DNA of 64,000 nucleotides from Leptotrichia trevisanii DSM 22070 (GTDB lineage Bacteria; Fusobacteriota; Fusobacteriia; Fusobacteriales; Leptotrichiaceae), in NCBI RefSeq assembly GCF_000482505.1, contig NZ_KI519444.1, positions 94,686 to 158,685 of the forward strand. The letters run 5' to 3'. The translations under genes and the position numbers were made by a program. The stretch's first letter is position 1, and each line of letters opens with the position of its first letter. Below, piece after piece: positions 46,957-56,461 of this stretch. The notes under the pieces were generated by a model. That model was not told where the DNA came from and did no database searches. It saw only the letters and a program-made list of their open reading frames with translations.

Positions 46957-47373
46957 TTATTTTTTATTTAATTTATCATATCTTTTTGCCAACTCAAGAG
47001 TTCTATTTTTATAAATTTCTGTTGTGTCATTAAGAAACTCTATAATTGCACCATTTCCAAAACCTTTTGATTCTATTCTTTCCTTATCAAGATTAACAAC
47101 CTTTTTTTCTACATTTTTTTGTTCTAGTGCAAGTTTTTTTCTTTCCGACTCAGAAACTTTTTTTGAATACAAGTTATAAATTTTATTCATTTCTGCTTTC
47201 CAGGACTTATCCAATTTATCCAGTATATCAACTGCTATTCCCAATGGCTCGCTATCTGCTTCCGCTCTTAATTTTCTTTCTATCGGAGTCATCTTTTTTA
47301 ATACATCCTGTTCATATCCTGCAAATGCCACACAACTTAGCATAACTCCTAATAATAAAATCATTTTTTTCAT
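46957..47373 (-). CDS. Exported helical protein, LprI-like
   Basis: This 138-residue protein has a signal peptide ending CVAFA and a helical mature part with LDKSWKAEMNKIYNLYSKKV and TTEIYKNRTLELAKRYD. The pattern resembles DUF1311/LprI lysozyme-inhibitor-type proteins, but the family cysteines are absent, so the match is weak. It could be an envelope stress protein. It precedes the membrane protein gene. Confidence 0.55.
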   Translation of the reverse strand: MKKMILLLGVMLSCVAFAGYEQDVLKKMTPIERKLRAEADSEPLGIAVDILDKLDKSWKAEMNKIYNLYSKKVSESERKKLALEQKNVEKKVVNLDKERIESKGFGNGAIIEFLNDTTEIYKNRTLELAKRYDKLNKK

Positions 47374-47416
47374 AAAAAATCCCTTTCCTCTCTTATATAT
47401 TTTTATTTTTATAAAA

Positions 47417-49552
47417 TTAATTTAATATCGTAAACCCTTCCGAAGCCATTGTTGCTTCCACTTCAGCCAAATTATTGTACTGATCTCCGCCATAACTATT
47501 CTTAGGCTTTAAATTTTCATAAGAAACGATGTTTTTATTTTTGTCAAGAACAATGTTACCTATTCCGATTGCTTCAAAACTTTCGCCTGCAAAAAATCCA
47601 GTTGTAGTTTTTTGAATGAAATATTTGATTTCCAAGTTTCCATCTTCGTTTTTCTTATAATATATATTTGATAAATTAAAGTTATTGTATTTGTCTGCTT
47701 CCACTTTCTTTTCAAGTTCTTTTTGTGCCACTTTTGTTACATAATTTTTCAAGTCTTTTACTTGATTTACTTCTGTGGCGTATTCTGGAAGCCCTTCAAC
47801 TTTTACTTTGAATTTTGTGTTTTTTGTACGGATTTTCATACGTTTTGCTGTTTCCTTGTCGTATTCTACCGTAACGTCTACTACATCCCCATTTTTTAGC
47901 CCTTCTGCCTGAGAAAATACAAAATTAACTTGTCCAGATTCTGCAAATTCATCAGTTTTGCTTGGCTTTTTACCAGTTCCTGCAATTTTTTCCAGTGGAG
48001 AATTAGGATTTACAACTGTTGTCGCCACAGCTTTTCCTGAAACTCCGTCAATTTGGACTGTATAGTATTTGCTTGCATCAAAAGTATTTAAGAATATAAA
48101 GTTTGCACATATATAATATATTGCAATTAATCCGACAGCTCCCAATCCGATGGCTTTATATTTTTTCTTTTTTTCAGGATCCAATGCGTTTATTTTTTCT
48201 ATTCCTGTATTAATCTCAGATTTTATATCGTCAGTTTCTATATTTTTCCCTTTAAAAACAAAGAGATAATTGGTTACCGCTGAACCTAGAGCTGCTATAA
48301 ATGTTCCAACTATCGAAATTTTTACCAGCCCAAAATTTGGTGCTGAGCCTGTCAATGCTCCAAATGCACCTGAAATTGAAGTAAGAGCCTTTATAACGCC
48401 ATTTACTGAATACATTTCCAGCAGTCCAAAAATTATTAGTCCGCCAATAAAGTAATAATTCAGATTTTTTAATTTCTGAATATTATTTTCCTTTTTTGCT
48501 TTCAGGTAAATCAGTACAGAAACAGCAATTATGGCAATCATAATTAAGTTCATTATCCCCTGCATCGTTTTTGCCTGCGACAAAAATCCCATTCCCTCTC
48601 CAAGAGTTTTTACTCCCGAATTAAACATACCTTCCAAACTTCCTGAACTGGCATTATCCGCAAAATCCTTTGCATTGGAATTTAATCCGTTTGCTTTTAT
48701 TCCGCCGTAAAGTAGCATAGCCGACACGACAACGCTTAACCAGAATATTATTTTCAAGAAAAGTTTATTTTCAGCATTATCTTTTGCCATAAGATTATCC
48801 AAAAATCCCTTTTGTAAATTATTATTAAAATTACTTGCAGGATTATTTGCAACTGAAATATTTTCATTTCCTTGAATATCATTTTGAACATTATTTATAT
48901 TATTTTCAACATTTTTATTATTAACTGTATTGGCAAAATTATCAGTGTTGTTTCTAACAGACACATTGTTAGCCGCACTAGCTGCATTACCAGTCTTATC
49001 AAATACAATGGGATAATTTTTTAACAATGTCATCAAAGAAAAAACAAGACATCCTAAAATTCCAACCAGATATAAAACTATAATCAGATTTCCAAATATA
49101 TCCGCAATTCCCAATTTTCCAAGTATAACCAAAATAATTATTCCAGATTGGCAGATTGCCAGCCTAAACGGATTTGCATAATTCGGAAGTTTCATTTTTC
49201 CTATAACATTTGATTGTAACGCATCACTTCTTATTTTAAATACGGCAACAATATTTATTATATTTGCAACTCCAAACACAATAAGGACAATAATTATCAA
49301 GCCTAGCGAATTATATGCCCCCTGTGCTTCCCCCAGCAATCCGCCAAGATTTCCACCACCAATCTGTCCAAAAATACTGAACATTTTCACAAGTACAAAT
49401 GCCAGCACTCCAAAAATTATTGCACTTAGCCAGAACAGCAGTTTTATTTCCCCAACTTGTATTAAACTGCCTGTCTTCTGATTATTTATGTTGTTTCCTA
49501 CAGAATTATTTGCATTGTTCTCTGTATCATTTATATTTTTATTATTATCCAT
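47417..49552 (-). CDS. Large membrane protein with duplicated four-helix modules
   Basis: This 711-residue protein has two related membrane modules. Each begins with a KLLFWLSAIIFGVLAF / KIIFWLSVVVSAMLLYGG type helix and then three more, with a Gly-rich loop. An Asn-rich linker (about 195-250) joins them. After the last helix at about 455-475 the protein is a beta-rich domain (YYTVQIDGVSGKAVATTVV; KNGDVVDVTVEYDKETAK) of about 230 residues, likely outside the membrane. No known transporter motif is visible. AGGAGG precedes the start. Confidence 0.72.
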   Translation of the reverse strand: MDNNKNINDTENNANNSVGNNINNQKTGSLIQVGEIKLLFWLSAIIFGVLAFVLVKMFSIFGQIGGGNLGGLLGEAQGAYNSLGLIIIVLIVFGVANIINIVAVFKIRSDALQSNVIGKMKLPNYANPFRLAICQSGIIILVILGKLGIADIFGNLIIVLYLVGILGCLVFSLMTLLKNYPIVFDKTGNAASAANNVSVRNNTDNFANTVNNKNVENNINNVQNDIQGNENISVANNPASNFNNNLQKGFLDNLMAKDNAENKLFLKIIFWLSVVVSAMLLYGGIKANGLNSNAKDFADNASSGSLEGMFNSGVKTLGEGMGFLSQAKTMQGIMNLIMIAIIAVSVLIYLKAKKENNIQKLKNLNYYFIGGLIIFGLLEMYSVNGVIKALTSISGAFGALTGSAPNFGLVKISIVGTFIAALGSAVTNYLFVFKGKNIETDDIKSEINTGIEKINALDPEKKKKYKAIGLGAVGLIAIYYICANFIFLNTFDASKYYTVQIDGVSGKAVATTVVNPNSPLEKIAGTGKKPSKTDEFAESGQVNFVFSQAEGLKNGDVVDVTVEYDKETAKRMKIRTKNTKFKVKVEGLPEYATEVNQVKDLKNYVTKVAQKELEKKVEADKYNNFNLSNIYYKKNEDGNLEIKYFIQKTTTGFFAGESFEAIGIGNIVLDKNKNIVSYENLKPKNSYGGDQYNNLAEVEATMASEGFTILN

Positions 49553-49606
49553 TTTTCCTCCTAAATATAGTAAAATTATTTTAAAATTTGAATTGAAAAG
49601 CTACGA

Positions 49607-50749
49607 CTATTCTTTTTCTTTCAATATAAGAACAAATCTTTTTTCTTCCGGGCTTAATATTTCATCACTGTCATATATGCCCCTATACCAGCTTTTTTGT
49701 GAAAAATAACTTGCATATTTCGGATTTTTAAATTTATACCCTTTTTTAGCAAACATTGTATTTCTTATATATCCTATCTTTTCTTTGGAAAAAGTATTCA
49801 ATATCGCTGTATTATTTTTGTGCATTACTTCATCGTATACTCTGTCCAAAAGTTCCAAGTCGCTGTCTTGTCCAGTTGGAGCAGGTTGAGGCTGTGTCGC
49901 TGTATTTACAGGAGCTGGAGCAGGTTGTGGAGTTACAGCGGCATTTTGTGGCATTTGAGATGCTGCAACCGAAGCATCAAGCAGTTCTCCAAACATTCTC
50001 ATTCCATTGCTAAATTCCATATTAATATCAGCAAGTTCCCGTATTTCAGACAATACTTCGCTTTTATCACTCTTAGAATCCATTTTATATTTTTTCTCAA
50101 GAATTTTTCCTTGCGTTATATCATAAATATACTTAACCTTGTAATTTCCGCCATTTTCGGAAATTATTGAACTTATTGACTGCACATTTTCCTCTTCCAC
50201 ATCCGCATTCAGATTATCAAAAATTTTCCCATTTATCTCCATTCTTCCAGTCGCATTCTCAAGATTTATAAAATACGAATTTTTTCCATACTTTGTACTA
50301 ACTGTGGCAGGAGTCTTTTTTGACATATATGAATTTGAATTAGAATCAGCAGTCAAACCAATTTCAGTAGTTATACCATTTTCTGTTACAGAAAAACTAA
50401 CCAGATTTCCTTGCTTATAAACTTCAGTTCTCTTTATTCCACTTAACTTATAGTTTATTTCTGCTTCCCCTTCAATTTTCCCATTACTTACGTAAATATA
50501 CCCACTTTTAACGTTATTATCAAATATAACTTTACCATTAAAAATATTCCCCTGATAATAAATAAAATCATTCTCTATTTTAAAGTCCGCCTGATTTAAC
50601 GCAACCGTCGGCCCTTGCGGATTTTGTATTTTTTCCTGTTTAACTGTGCTGGCAGTTGCAGAATTTTTACCATTTCCAGTTTCATCTTTCTTATTGCCGC
50701 AAGATATTATAAAAGCAAGCATAAGAATTGCTACTCCTAATTTTTTCAT
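49607..50749 (-). CDS. Lipoprotein with a C-terminal YARHG domain
   Basis: This 380-residue protein has a lipobox (IISC). A beta-rich region (about 45-240) is followed by a Pro/Ala/Gln-rich linker (about 265-295) and a YARHG domain: IGYIRNTMFAKKGYKFKNPKYASYFSQKSWY, the family pattern of R-N-x-x-(Y/F)-A-(R/K)-x-G. The YARHG domain is extracellular and of unknown function. The two paralogues at 59-61 kb end in the same domain, so it recurs in this window. Confidence 0.85.
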   Translation of the reverse strand: MKKLGVAILMLAFIISCGNKKDETGNGKNSATASTVKQEKIQNPQGPTVALNQADFKIENDFIYYQGNIFNGKVIFDNNVKSGYIYVSNGKIEGEAEINYKLSGIKRTEVYKQGNLVSFSVTENGITTEIGLTADSNSNSYMSKKTPATVSTKYGKNSYFINLENATGRMEINGKIFDNLNADVEEENVQSISSIISENGGNYKVKYIYDITQGKILEKKYKMDSKSDKSEVLSEIRELADINMEFSNGMRMFGELLDASVAASQMPQNAAVTPQPAPAPVNTATQPQPAPTGQDSDLELLDRVYDEVMHKNNTAILNTFSKEKIGYIRNTMFAKKGYKFKNPKYASYFSQKSWYRGIYDSDEILSPEEKRFVLILKEKE

Positions 50750-50856
50750 AAAGTTTTACACTTCCTTTCTGAATATTTGTATTTTAATAATATTGTTCCT
50801 AACTATTTATGATATGTCTCTAATTTATAAAAACCATAATTTAAAAATAATTTATC

Positions 50857-52029
50857 TTACTTAATTACAGGATTTTTAAAAAATTCCCTTATTTCTTTTG
50901 GATTCCTGTTAGATTCAAATTCTTTAGAAACTTCCAAGTTTTCAACAAAACTTAACTTGCTTTCAGAAGGAACCTTGCAATTAGTCTTGTAGTATTTCAC
51001 AAGAAAATCGTTGTCATTTAATTCAGTATATTTCTTTGCAGTTTTCTTGGCATCTCTGGATATTTTTAATAAATATGAGCCTATAATATCTGTAACAGGA
51101 TCATCTTTAAATATACGATAGTGAACAAATAACATTCCTATTGAAGAACAGTAAGGCTTGCTCCCGAAAAGTTCAACAGTTCCCTTATAAAATTCTTCAG
51201 TTAATCCTTTCATTTTGAAATCCTTCAATGTCTGGAAAAAGTAGTCTCTATTCTCAACATTCACTTTATAAGTTCCATCCTGCAAAATAAATCCTGAAAA
51301 TTTGTCCACTTTATTTGAAGTTACAATCTCATCATTTCTATAAACTCCATCCCGAATCAATCTTCCTTTATTGTTATAAACTTGAAATGCCCCATTTTTA
51401 GTAAATATAATTGATACAACTAAAACACGTCCTTCATTTTTTTCTCTATATGAAGCCTCAACTTTTTCTACAGTTTCAATATTTCCTTCTCTTTTATGAT
51501 ATGTCATTATTCCATTATATCCAGAAGTTTGAGTATATGTAAAATCTAAACTTCCGTCATGTTTATATTTCTTTAAAAGTAGTATTATGTCATCTTTATA
51601 AATTCTTGCTGATTGTAGTTGCCCATCATCATAGTATGACTTTCCTTCCCCTTCATATTTTTCATTCTTGATTTCATTTTCCAAATAAACTTGTCCATTA
51701 TCATAGTAAACATAACTTTTTCCATTCTGTTTTCCATTTTTATAAAAGTAAACTCCTATTATCTTTCCTTTGTGATTAGCAATTCCAACTCCAGCAAAAT
51801 TTGTACTAGGATTAATTACTTCTCCATTTTTGCTTATCTGAAGATTTGTTATAGCATTTACATCAATATATTTAAGTTTATTATAATTACTCAATCTTGA
51901 AAGTCCCTTTACCGTTCCCAATTTTACTCCAAATGAAATCGTGCTTATCATAAGAGCTGCTACTAACATCATTACTTTTCCTAGATAATTTTGCACTTTT
52001 GAATTTTTTTCAAAAAAATAACATCTCAT
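50857..52029 (-). CDS. Exported MORN-repeat-like (YwqK-type) protein
   Basis: This 390-residue protein has an N-terminal hydrophobic segment (about 18-33) and repeated units of the MORN variant: VYFYKNGKQNGKSYVYYDNGQVYLENEIKNEKYEG in part, then YYDDGQL. Such repeats form a long beta sheet and are common in YwqK-type proteins, often wrongly listed as antitoxins. The C-terminal 150 residues are a separate alpha-helical region. The ATG at 52029 has AGGAGGT six bases upstream. Confidence 0.82.
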   Translation of the reverse strand: MRCYFFEKNSKVQNYLGKVMMLVAALMISTISFGVKLGTVKGLSRLSNYNKLKYIDVNAITNLQISKNGEVINPSTNFAGVGIANHKGKIIGVYFYKNGKQNGKSYVYYDNGQVYLENEIKNEKYEGEGKSYYDDGQLQSARIYKDDIILLLKKYKHDGSLDFTYTQTSGYNGIMTYHKREGNIETVEKVEASYREKNEGRVLVVSIIFTKNGAFQVYNNKGRLIRDGVYRNDEIVTSNKVDKFSGFILQDGTYKVNVENRDYFFQTLKDFKMKGLTEEFYKGTVELFGSKPYCSSIGMLFVHYRIFKDDPVTDIIGSYLLKISRDAKKTAKKYTELNDNDFLVKYYKTNCKVPSESKLSFVENLEVSKEFESNRNPKEIREFFKNPVIK

Positions 52030-52408
52030 TTTAGTACCTCCTATTTTTATTAAAATTATTTTATTACAAAATTTTAAATTATATTAAAGTTTAGTAAAAC
52101 AAAAGCTGTTTTCAAATTTGATTTTTAGTTTTTTCGCTTAATATCTTCAAACATCAAATTATTTTTTTAGTTAAAAAATACTCATTTTTCCTATAATATT
52201 TACAATTTATCATGATAACTCCAATATTTATCAAATTAAATCATAATATAATTTTCATAATAAAATTTAATGAATTATATCACACCATTCTAACAATACC
52301 CTTTCATTTTTTTTTTTTTGATTAGAACATTTAATTTTTATTAAAATAATTGTTGAAATATTGTAATACACCCTGATAAAATAACTTTAAAATTATGCAA
52401 AAAATATG

Positions 52409-52437
52409 TTGACAATAATTATAAAATATAGTAAACT
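52409..52437 (+). promoter_or_regulatory. Promoter of the P-type ATPase gene
   Basis: TTGACA at 52409-52414, a 17-base spacer and TAAACT at 52432-52437. The operator lies directly downstream at the expected start point. Confidence 0.75.
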
Positions 52438-52439
52438 AT

Positions 52440-52459
52440 ATATGAATAGATGTTCATAT
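52440..52459 (+). promoter_or_regulatory. ArsR/SmtB-type operator
   Basis: ATATGAA at 52440-52446 and TTCATAT at 52453-52459 are perfect inverted arms with a six-base centre, the shape of ArsR/SmtB/CadC operators (ATATGAA-N6-TTCATAT). Metal binding by the repressor would release the promoter. No such repressor gene lies in the window. Confidence 0.75.
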
Positions 52460-52507
52460 GTTTAAATAAAACAAAATTGATAAATAAAAAAAACGGAGGT
52501 TAGGCTC

Positions 52508-54724
52508 ATGAAAACTAATGAATGTACGCTGTTTATTGAAGGGGTAGACTGCCCTAACTGTGCTGCTAAGATCGAACGTAAATTAAATACGCTGGAGAGA
52601 ATTAAGGCGGCTACTGTTGATTTTCTTGGGAAAAGGGTTATTGTGGAGTCTGAGAATTTTTCACAGGATGAGCTGGCAGAATTTATTCAGGCTGAAGTGA
52701 ATAAAATTGAGAACGGAGTAAAGATTTCTACCAAAAAACTTCATGCTCACAGCCATAGCCATTCACATGCCCATGCCCACTCCCATGATCACAGCCACTC
52801 TCACGCTCATGGAGAAGAAGATACTGATAAGATTAAGAAAAAATTGTTAATTGGCGGAATTTTATTTGTTTTAGGAATTTTTATTCCAAAACCTTTATTT
52901 ATTCCTAAATTTGCTGTTTTTTTAGTAAGTTATTTAATAATTGGTGGCGATGTATTGCTTTCTGCATTAAAAAATATTTTAAAAGGACAAGTTTTTGATG
53001 AAAACTTTTTGATGGCAATTGCAACAGTTGGAGCATTTGCTATTGGAGAATATCCCGAAGGTGTGGCTGTTATGCTGTTTTATCAGCTTGGAGAACTGTT
53101 TCAAGGCATCGCAGTTAATAATTCGAGAAAATCTATTATAGCATTAATGGATATTCGTCCAGATTATGCAAACTTAAAAACTGACGATGGAATAAAAAAA
53201 GTAAATCCTGAAGAAATAAAAGTTGCTGACATTATCGTGGTAAAACCAGGAGAAAAAGTGGCTCTTGATGGAAAAATTATAAATGGAAGCTCAACTTTTG
53301 ACACTTCTGCCCTGACAGGAGAATCACTGCCACGTGAAGCAAAAACAGGAGATAACGTCCTAAGTGGATTTATAAATAAGACTGGACTTATAGAAATCGA
53401 AGTTACAAAGGTATTTTCTGAATCAACTGTTTCTAAAATACTTAACTTGGTGGAAAATGCAAGCAGTAAAAAATCAAAGACAGAAAATTTCATTACAAAA
53501 TTCGCAAAATATTACACTCCAGCAGTTGTAATTACAGCCTTGATTATGGCAATTTTCCCTCCATTATTAATTTCAGGTGCAACATTTACCGACTGGATTT
53601 ACCGTGCTTTAATATTCCTTGTTGTATCTTGTCCATGTGCTTTAATTATCTCTATTCCATTAGGATTTTTTGGTGGAATTGGCGGTGCTTCAAAACACGG
53701 AATTCTGGTAAAAGGTGCAAATTATCTGGAAGCATTGAACGATGTGGAAAGTATCGTTATGGACAAGACTGGAACTTTAACAAAAGGTGTATTCAAAGTT
53801 ACTGAAATTAACGTTGAAAATAATGTAAAAATAAATGATTTTGAAAATAATAAAACTGACTTGACACAACCCTTATTATTAAAATATGCTGCACACATTG
53901 AAAAATTTTCTACTCACCCTATTGCCCAGTCAATAGTGTCTGAATATGAAAATTCTGCTACAAAAACTGATGAAAGCATTGTAAAAGATTTTGAAGAAAT
54001 TTCAGGATTTGGAATAAAAGCTAACATAAATAATCATCAAGTCTTGGCTGGAAATTCCAAATTAATGAACTCTGAAAATATTGAATTTACTGAAAAAGAA
54101 AATTTAGGAACCGTAATTTACATTGCATTTGACGGACAATATATCGGAAATATCCTGATTTCTGATGAAATAAAAGCAGATTCTCCAAAAGCAATCAAAG
54201 GAATGAAAGCTAATGGAATAAAAGAAATTGTAATGCTAACAGGTGATAACAAGGCAATTGGTAAAAATATCGCCCAAAAACTTGGAATTGACAAAGTGTT
54301 TGCTGAACTGCTTCCAAATGAGAAAGTTGAAAAGCTGGAAGAAATTTACAAGACTAAAAGTGAAAAAGGGAAAGTTGTATTTGTCGGAGATGGAATAAAT
54401 GACGCTCCTGTACTTGCCAGAGCCGATATTGGAATCGCAATGGGAGGTGTCGGAAGTGATGCCGCCATCGAAGCTGCCGATGTTGTAATAATGAACGACG
54501 AACCTTCAAAAATAGTAACTGCTATGAAAATAGCCAAAAAAACTAAAACAATCGTTTGGCAAAACATTACTTTAGCATTTGCTGTAAAATTAATTGTCCT
54601 GCTTCTAGGACTTTTCGGTGATGCAACAATGTGGGAAGCTGTATTTGCCGATGTTGGCGTTGCCCTGCTTGCTGTATTAAATGCAACTAGAGTTTTAAAA
54701 TATAAAGTAAATGAAAATTATTAA
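52508..54724 (+). CDS. Heavy-metal P1B-type ATPase, Zn/Cd/Pb exporter type
   Basis: This 738-residue pump has an N-terminal HMA domain with GVDCPNCAAKIE, a His-rich linker at about 77-100 with roughly twelve histidines, the membrane motif SCPCALIISIP, SALTGES, DKTGTLTKG with the phosphorylated Asp, STHPIAQSI and GDGINDAPVLARADIGIAMG. CPC, the His-rich linker and the HMA form suggest Zn2+, Cd2+ or Pb2+ export (ZntA/CadA group), not Cu. GGAGG precedes the ATG. An ArsR-type operator lies upstream. Confidence 0.95.
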   Translation: MKTNECTLFIEGVDCPNCAAKIERKLNTLERIKAATVDFLGKRVIVESENFSQDELAEFIQAEVNKIENGVKISTKKLHAHSHSHSHAHAHSHDHSHSHAHGEEDTDKIKKKLLIGGILFVLGIFIPKPLFIPKFAVFLVSYLIIGGDVLLSALKNILKGQVFDENFLMAIATVGAFAIGEYPEGVAVMLFYQLGELFQGIAVNNSRKSIIALMDIRPDYANLKTDDGIKKVNPEEIKVADIIVVKPGEKVALDGKIINGSSTFDTSALTGESLPREAKTGDNVLSGFINKTGLIEIEVTKVFSESTVSKILNLVENASSKKSKTENFITKFAKYYTPAVVITALIMAIFPPLLISGATFTDWIYRALIFLVVSCPCALIISIPLGFFGGIGGASKHGILVKGANYLEALNDVESIVMDKTGTLTKGVFKVTEINVENNVKINDFENNKTDLTQPLLLKYAAHIEKFSTHPIAQSIVSEYENSATKTDESIVKDFEEISGFGIKANINNHQVLAGNSKLMNSENIEFTEKENLGTVIYIAFDGQYIGNILISDEIKADSPKAIKGMKANGIKEIVMLTGDNKAIGKNIAQKLGIDKVFAELLPNEKVEKLEEIYKTKSEKGKVVFVGDGINDAPVLARADIGIAMGGVGSDAAIEAADVVIMNDEPSKIVTAMKIAKKTKTIVWQNITLAFAVKLIVLLLGLFGDATMWEAVFADVGVALLAVLNATRVLKYKVNENY

Positions 54725-54760
54725 TTGAAAATATTTTTGGAAATAAATAATTTTTAAACA

Positions 54761-54810
54761 AAAAAGTGCACTTTGAGGATAAATAAATATCTTTAAGTGT
54801 ACTTTTTATT
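54761..54810. terminator. Bidirectional terminator between the P-type ATPase and purD
   Basis: AAAAAGTGCACTT at 54761-54773 pairs with AAGTGTACTTTTT at 54794-54806 with one G-T pair. T-rich tails follow. Confidence 0.85.
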
Positions 54811-54954
54811 TATTTCATACTATTCCCCATTTATATAGCGAATATTTCTAGTTTCTAATGTTATTTAGCATTGACTATGAATTTTTTCAAAAAAAGACTG
54901 TCCAAACAACAGCCTTTTCTATCATATTATTATTTAATATTTTTTCAATTTTTA

Positions 54955-56220
54955 TTAAAATCTTCCACCAATATCTTTTCTAAAATACATTCCCTTAAAA
55001 TTTATACTATTCAAAAGTTTATACGCCTTTTTCTGTGCTTCTTCCAATGTATTTCCCAAAGCTACGGCATTTAATACTCTTCCACCATTTGTCAACAATT
55101 TTCCGTCTTCAACTTTTGCTCCACAGATAAACACTTTGTTGTCAGCAGTTTCTTTAAAGTCAAGAACTCCTGTAATTTCATCGCCTTTTTTGTAACTTTC
55201 TGGATAACCTCCAGCAGCGGCTACTACACAGCATGAATGTAATGGTTTCCAGCTAACTTTAACTTCCGATAATTTTTTGTCAAAAGATTTTTCTATTAAC
55301 TCAAGTAAATCATTTTCAAGAAGTGGTAATACCGCCTGAGTTTCCGGATCTCCCATTCTCATATTGTATTCAAGCAGATAAACGCCCTTTTTCGTAATCA
55401 TTAGCCCAAAGAAAATCACTCCCGCAAAATCCATTTCTTCGGCCTGCATTCCCTTCAAAGTTGGCTCCATTATGTCTGACTTAAATTTTTCAAAAATTTC
55501 ATCCGTAACAAAAGGATTTGGACTGATAACTCCCATTCCTCCTGTATTTAACCCAGTTTCATCTTCTCCAATCTTTTTGTGATCCTTTGCTGATAATAGT
55601 GGCACAATAATTTTGCTGTCTGTGAACGATAAAATCGAAGCCTCCACTCCATCCAGAAATTCTTCGATTACAACTTGACTTCCAGCATTTCCAAATTTCT
55701 CATCAACCATTATATCTTCCACAGCCTTAATTGCCTCATTCAGATTTTGAGCAATAATAACACCTTTTCCAGCTGCAAGCCCGCTAGCCTTTATAACCAC
55801 AGGAAAATCTTTCCAGTTATTCAAAAATTCCTTAGCTTTTTCAGAATTATCAAAAATTTCATAAACTGCCGTCTTTATCCCGTATCTTTTCATAAAATCC
55901 TTAGAATAAGCCTTACTTCCCTCAAGAATCGCAGCCTTCTTATCAGGCCCAAATATTTTCAGTCCATTTTTATGAAATTCATCCACAATACCTTGAACAA
56001 GCAATTCCTCACTTCCCACAACAGTCAATTCCACATTGTTGTCTCTTGCAAACAAAATATACTCATCAATTGAGCCTAATTTCACACTTTCTGCATTTGG
56101 CAGCATTTCTACGCAGGCATTTCCTGGAGCTATAAAAATCTTCTCCACCTTTTCATTTTGAGAAAGTTTCCAGGCAATCGCATGCTCCCTTCCACCAGCA
56201 CCTACAATTAATATTTTCAT
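54955..56220 (-). CDS. purD: Phosphoribosylamine-glycine ligase
   Basis: PurD joins phosphoribosylamine and glycine with ATP, the second step of purine synthesis. The 421-residue ATP-grasp protein has MKILIVGAGGREHAIAWKL at the start, VIKASGLAAGKGVIIAQ, VVIEEFLDGVEASIL, and the signature LEYNMRMGDPETQA. AGGAGG lies five bases before the chosen ATG. Other pur genes are not adjacent, which is unusual since purD normally ends the pur operon. Confidence 0.97.
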   Translation of the reverse strand: MKILIVGAGGREHAIAWKLSQNEKVEKIFIAPGNACVEMLPNAESVKLGSIDEYILFARDNNVELTVVGSEELLVQGIVDEFHKNGLKIFGPDKKAAILEGSKAYSKDFMKRYGIKTAVYEIFDNSEKAKEFLNNWKDFPVVIKASGLAAGKGVIIAQNLNEAIKAVEDIMVDEKFGNAGSQVVIEEFLDGVEASILSFTDSKIIVPLLSAKDHKKIGEDETGLNTGGMGVISPNPFVTDEIFEKFKSDIMEPTLKGMQAEEMDFAGVIFFGLMITKKGVYLLEYNMRMGDPETQAVLPLLENDLLELIEKSFDKKLSEVKVSWKPLHSCCVVAAAGGYPESYKKGDEITGVLDFKETADNKVFICGAKVEDGKLLTNGGRVLNAVALGNTLEEAQKKAYKLLNSINFKGMYFRKDIGGRF

Positions 56221-56347
56221 CATTTCCTCCTTCAGCATTTCTACATTTCTGACTAACCTATATTTTTCACATCTTTTGAATATATTTTATCATATTTTTT
56301 CACAATATTAAATGCAAAAGCTAGAAAAATTTTAACCTATGCTCATT

Positions 56348-56461
56348 TTATATTTCCAATTCCATTAAATAATCCACCTGCTCATTTTCCACCAGCACAA
56401 ACACAATTAATTTGTTTAAATATTTCAAACCACAATAAAAAATCAAATACACCTGAAACTT
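56348..56461 (-). pseudogene. In-frame coding-like remnant after the kinase stop
   Basis: Directly after the TAA of the small kinase the same frame continues for 37 codons (KFQVYLIFYCGLKYLNKLIV and onward to YLMELEI) before the next stop. It uses many GTG codons, unlike its AT-rich flanks. The part NKLIVFVLVENEQVD resembles the start of small PII-like proteins. It may be a gene relic; read-through is not expected at a TAA. Confidence 0.35.

Larger units (their letters stand above)
52030..52507. other. Regulatory gap between the MORN gene and the P-type ATPase
   Basis: The 478-base gap has no gene. It holds the divergent promoters, a run of 13 T at 52307-52319, and the metal operator at 52440-52459. 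The rest is plain AT-rich sequence. Confidence 0.6.

Noticed and set aside
50857..52029. Antitoxin, as YwqK-like proteins are often named
   Set aside because: The MORN-like repeats and signal segment do not support an antitoxin, and no toxin is adjacent.
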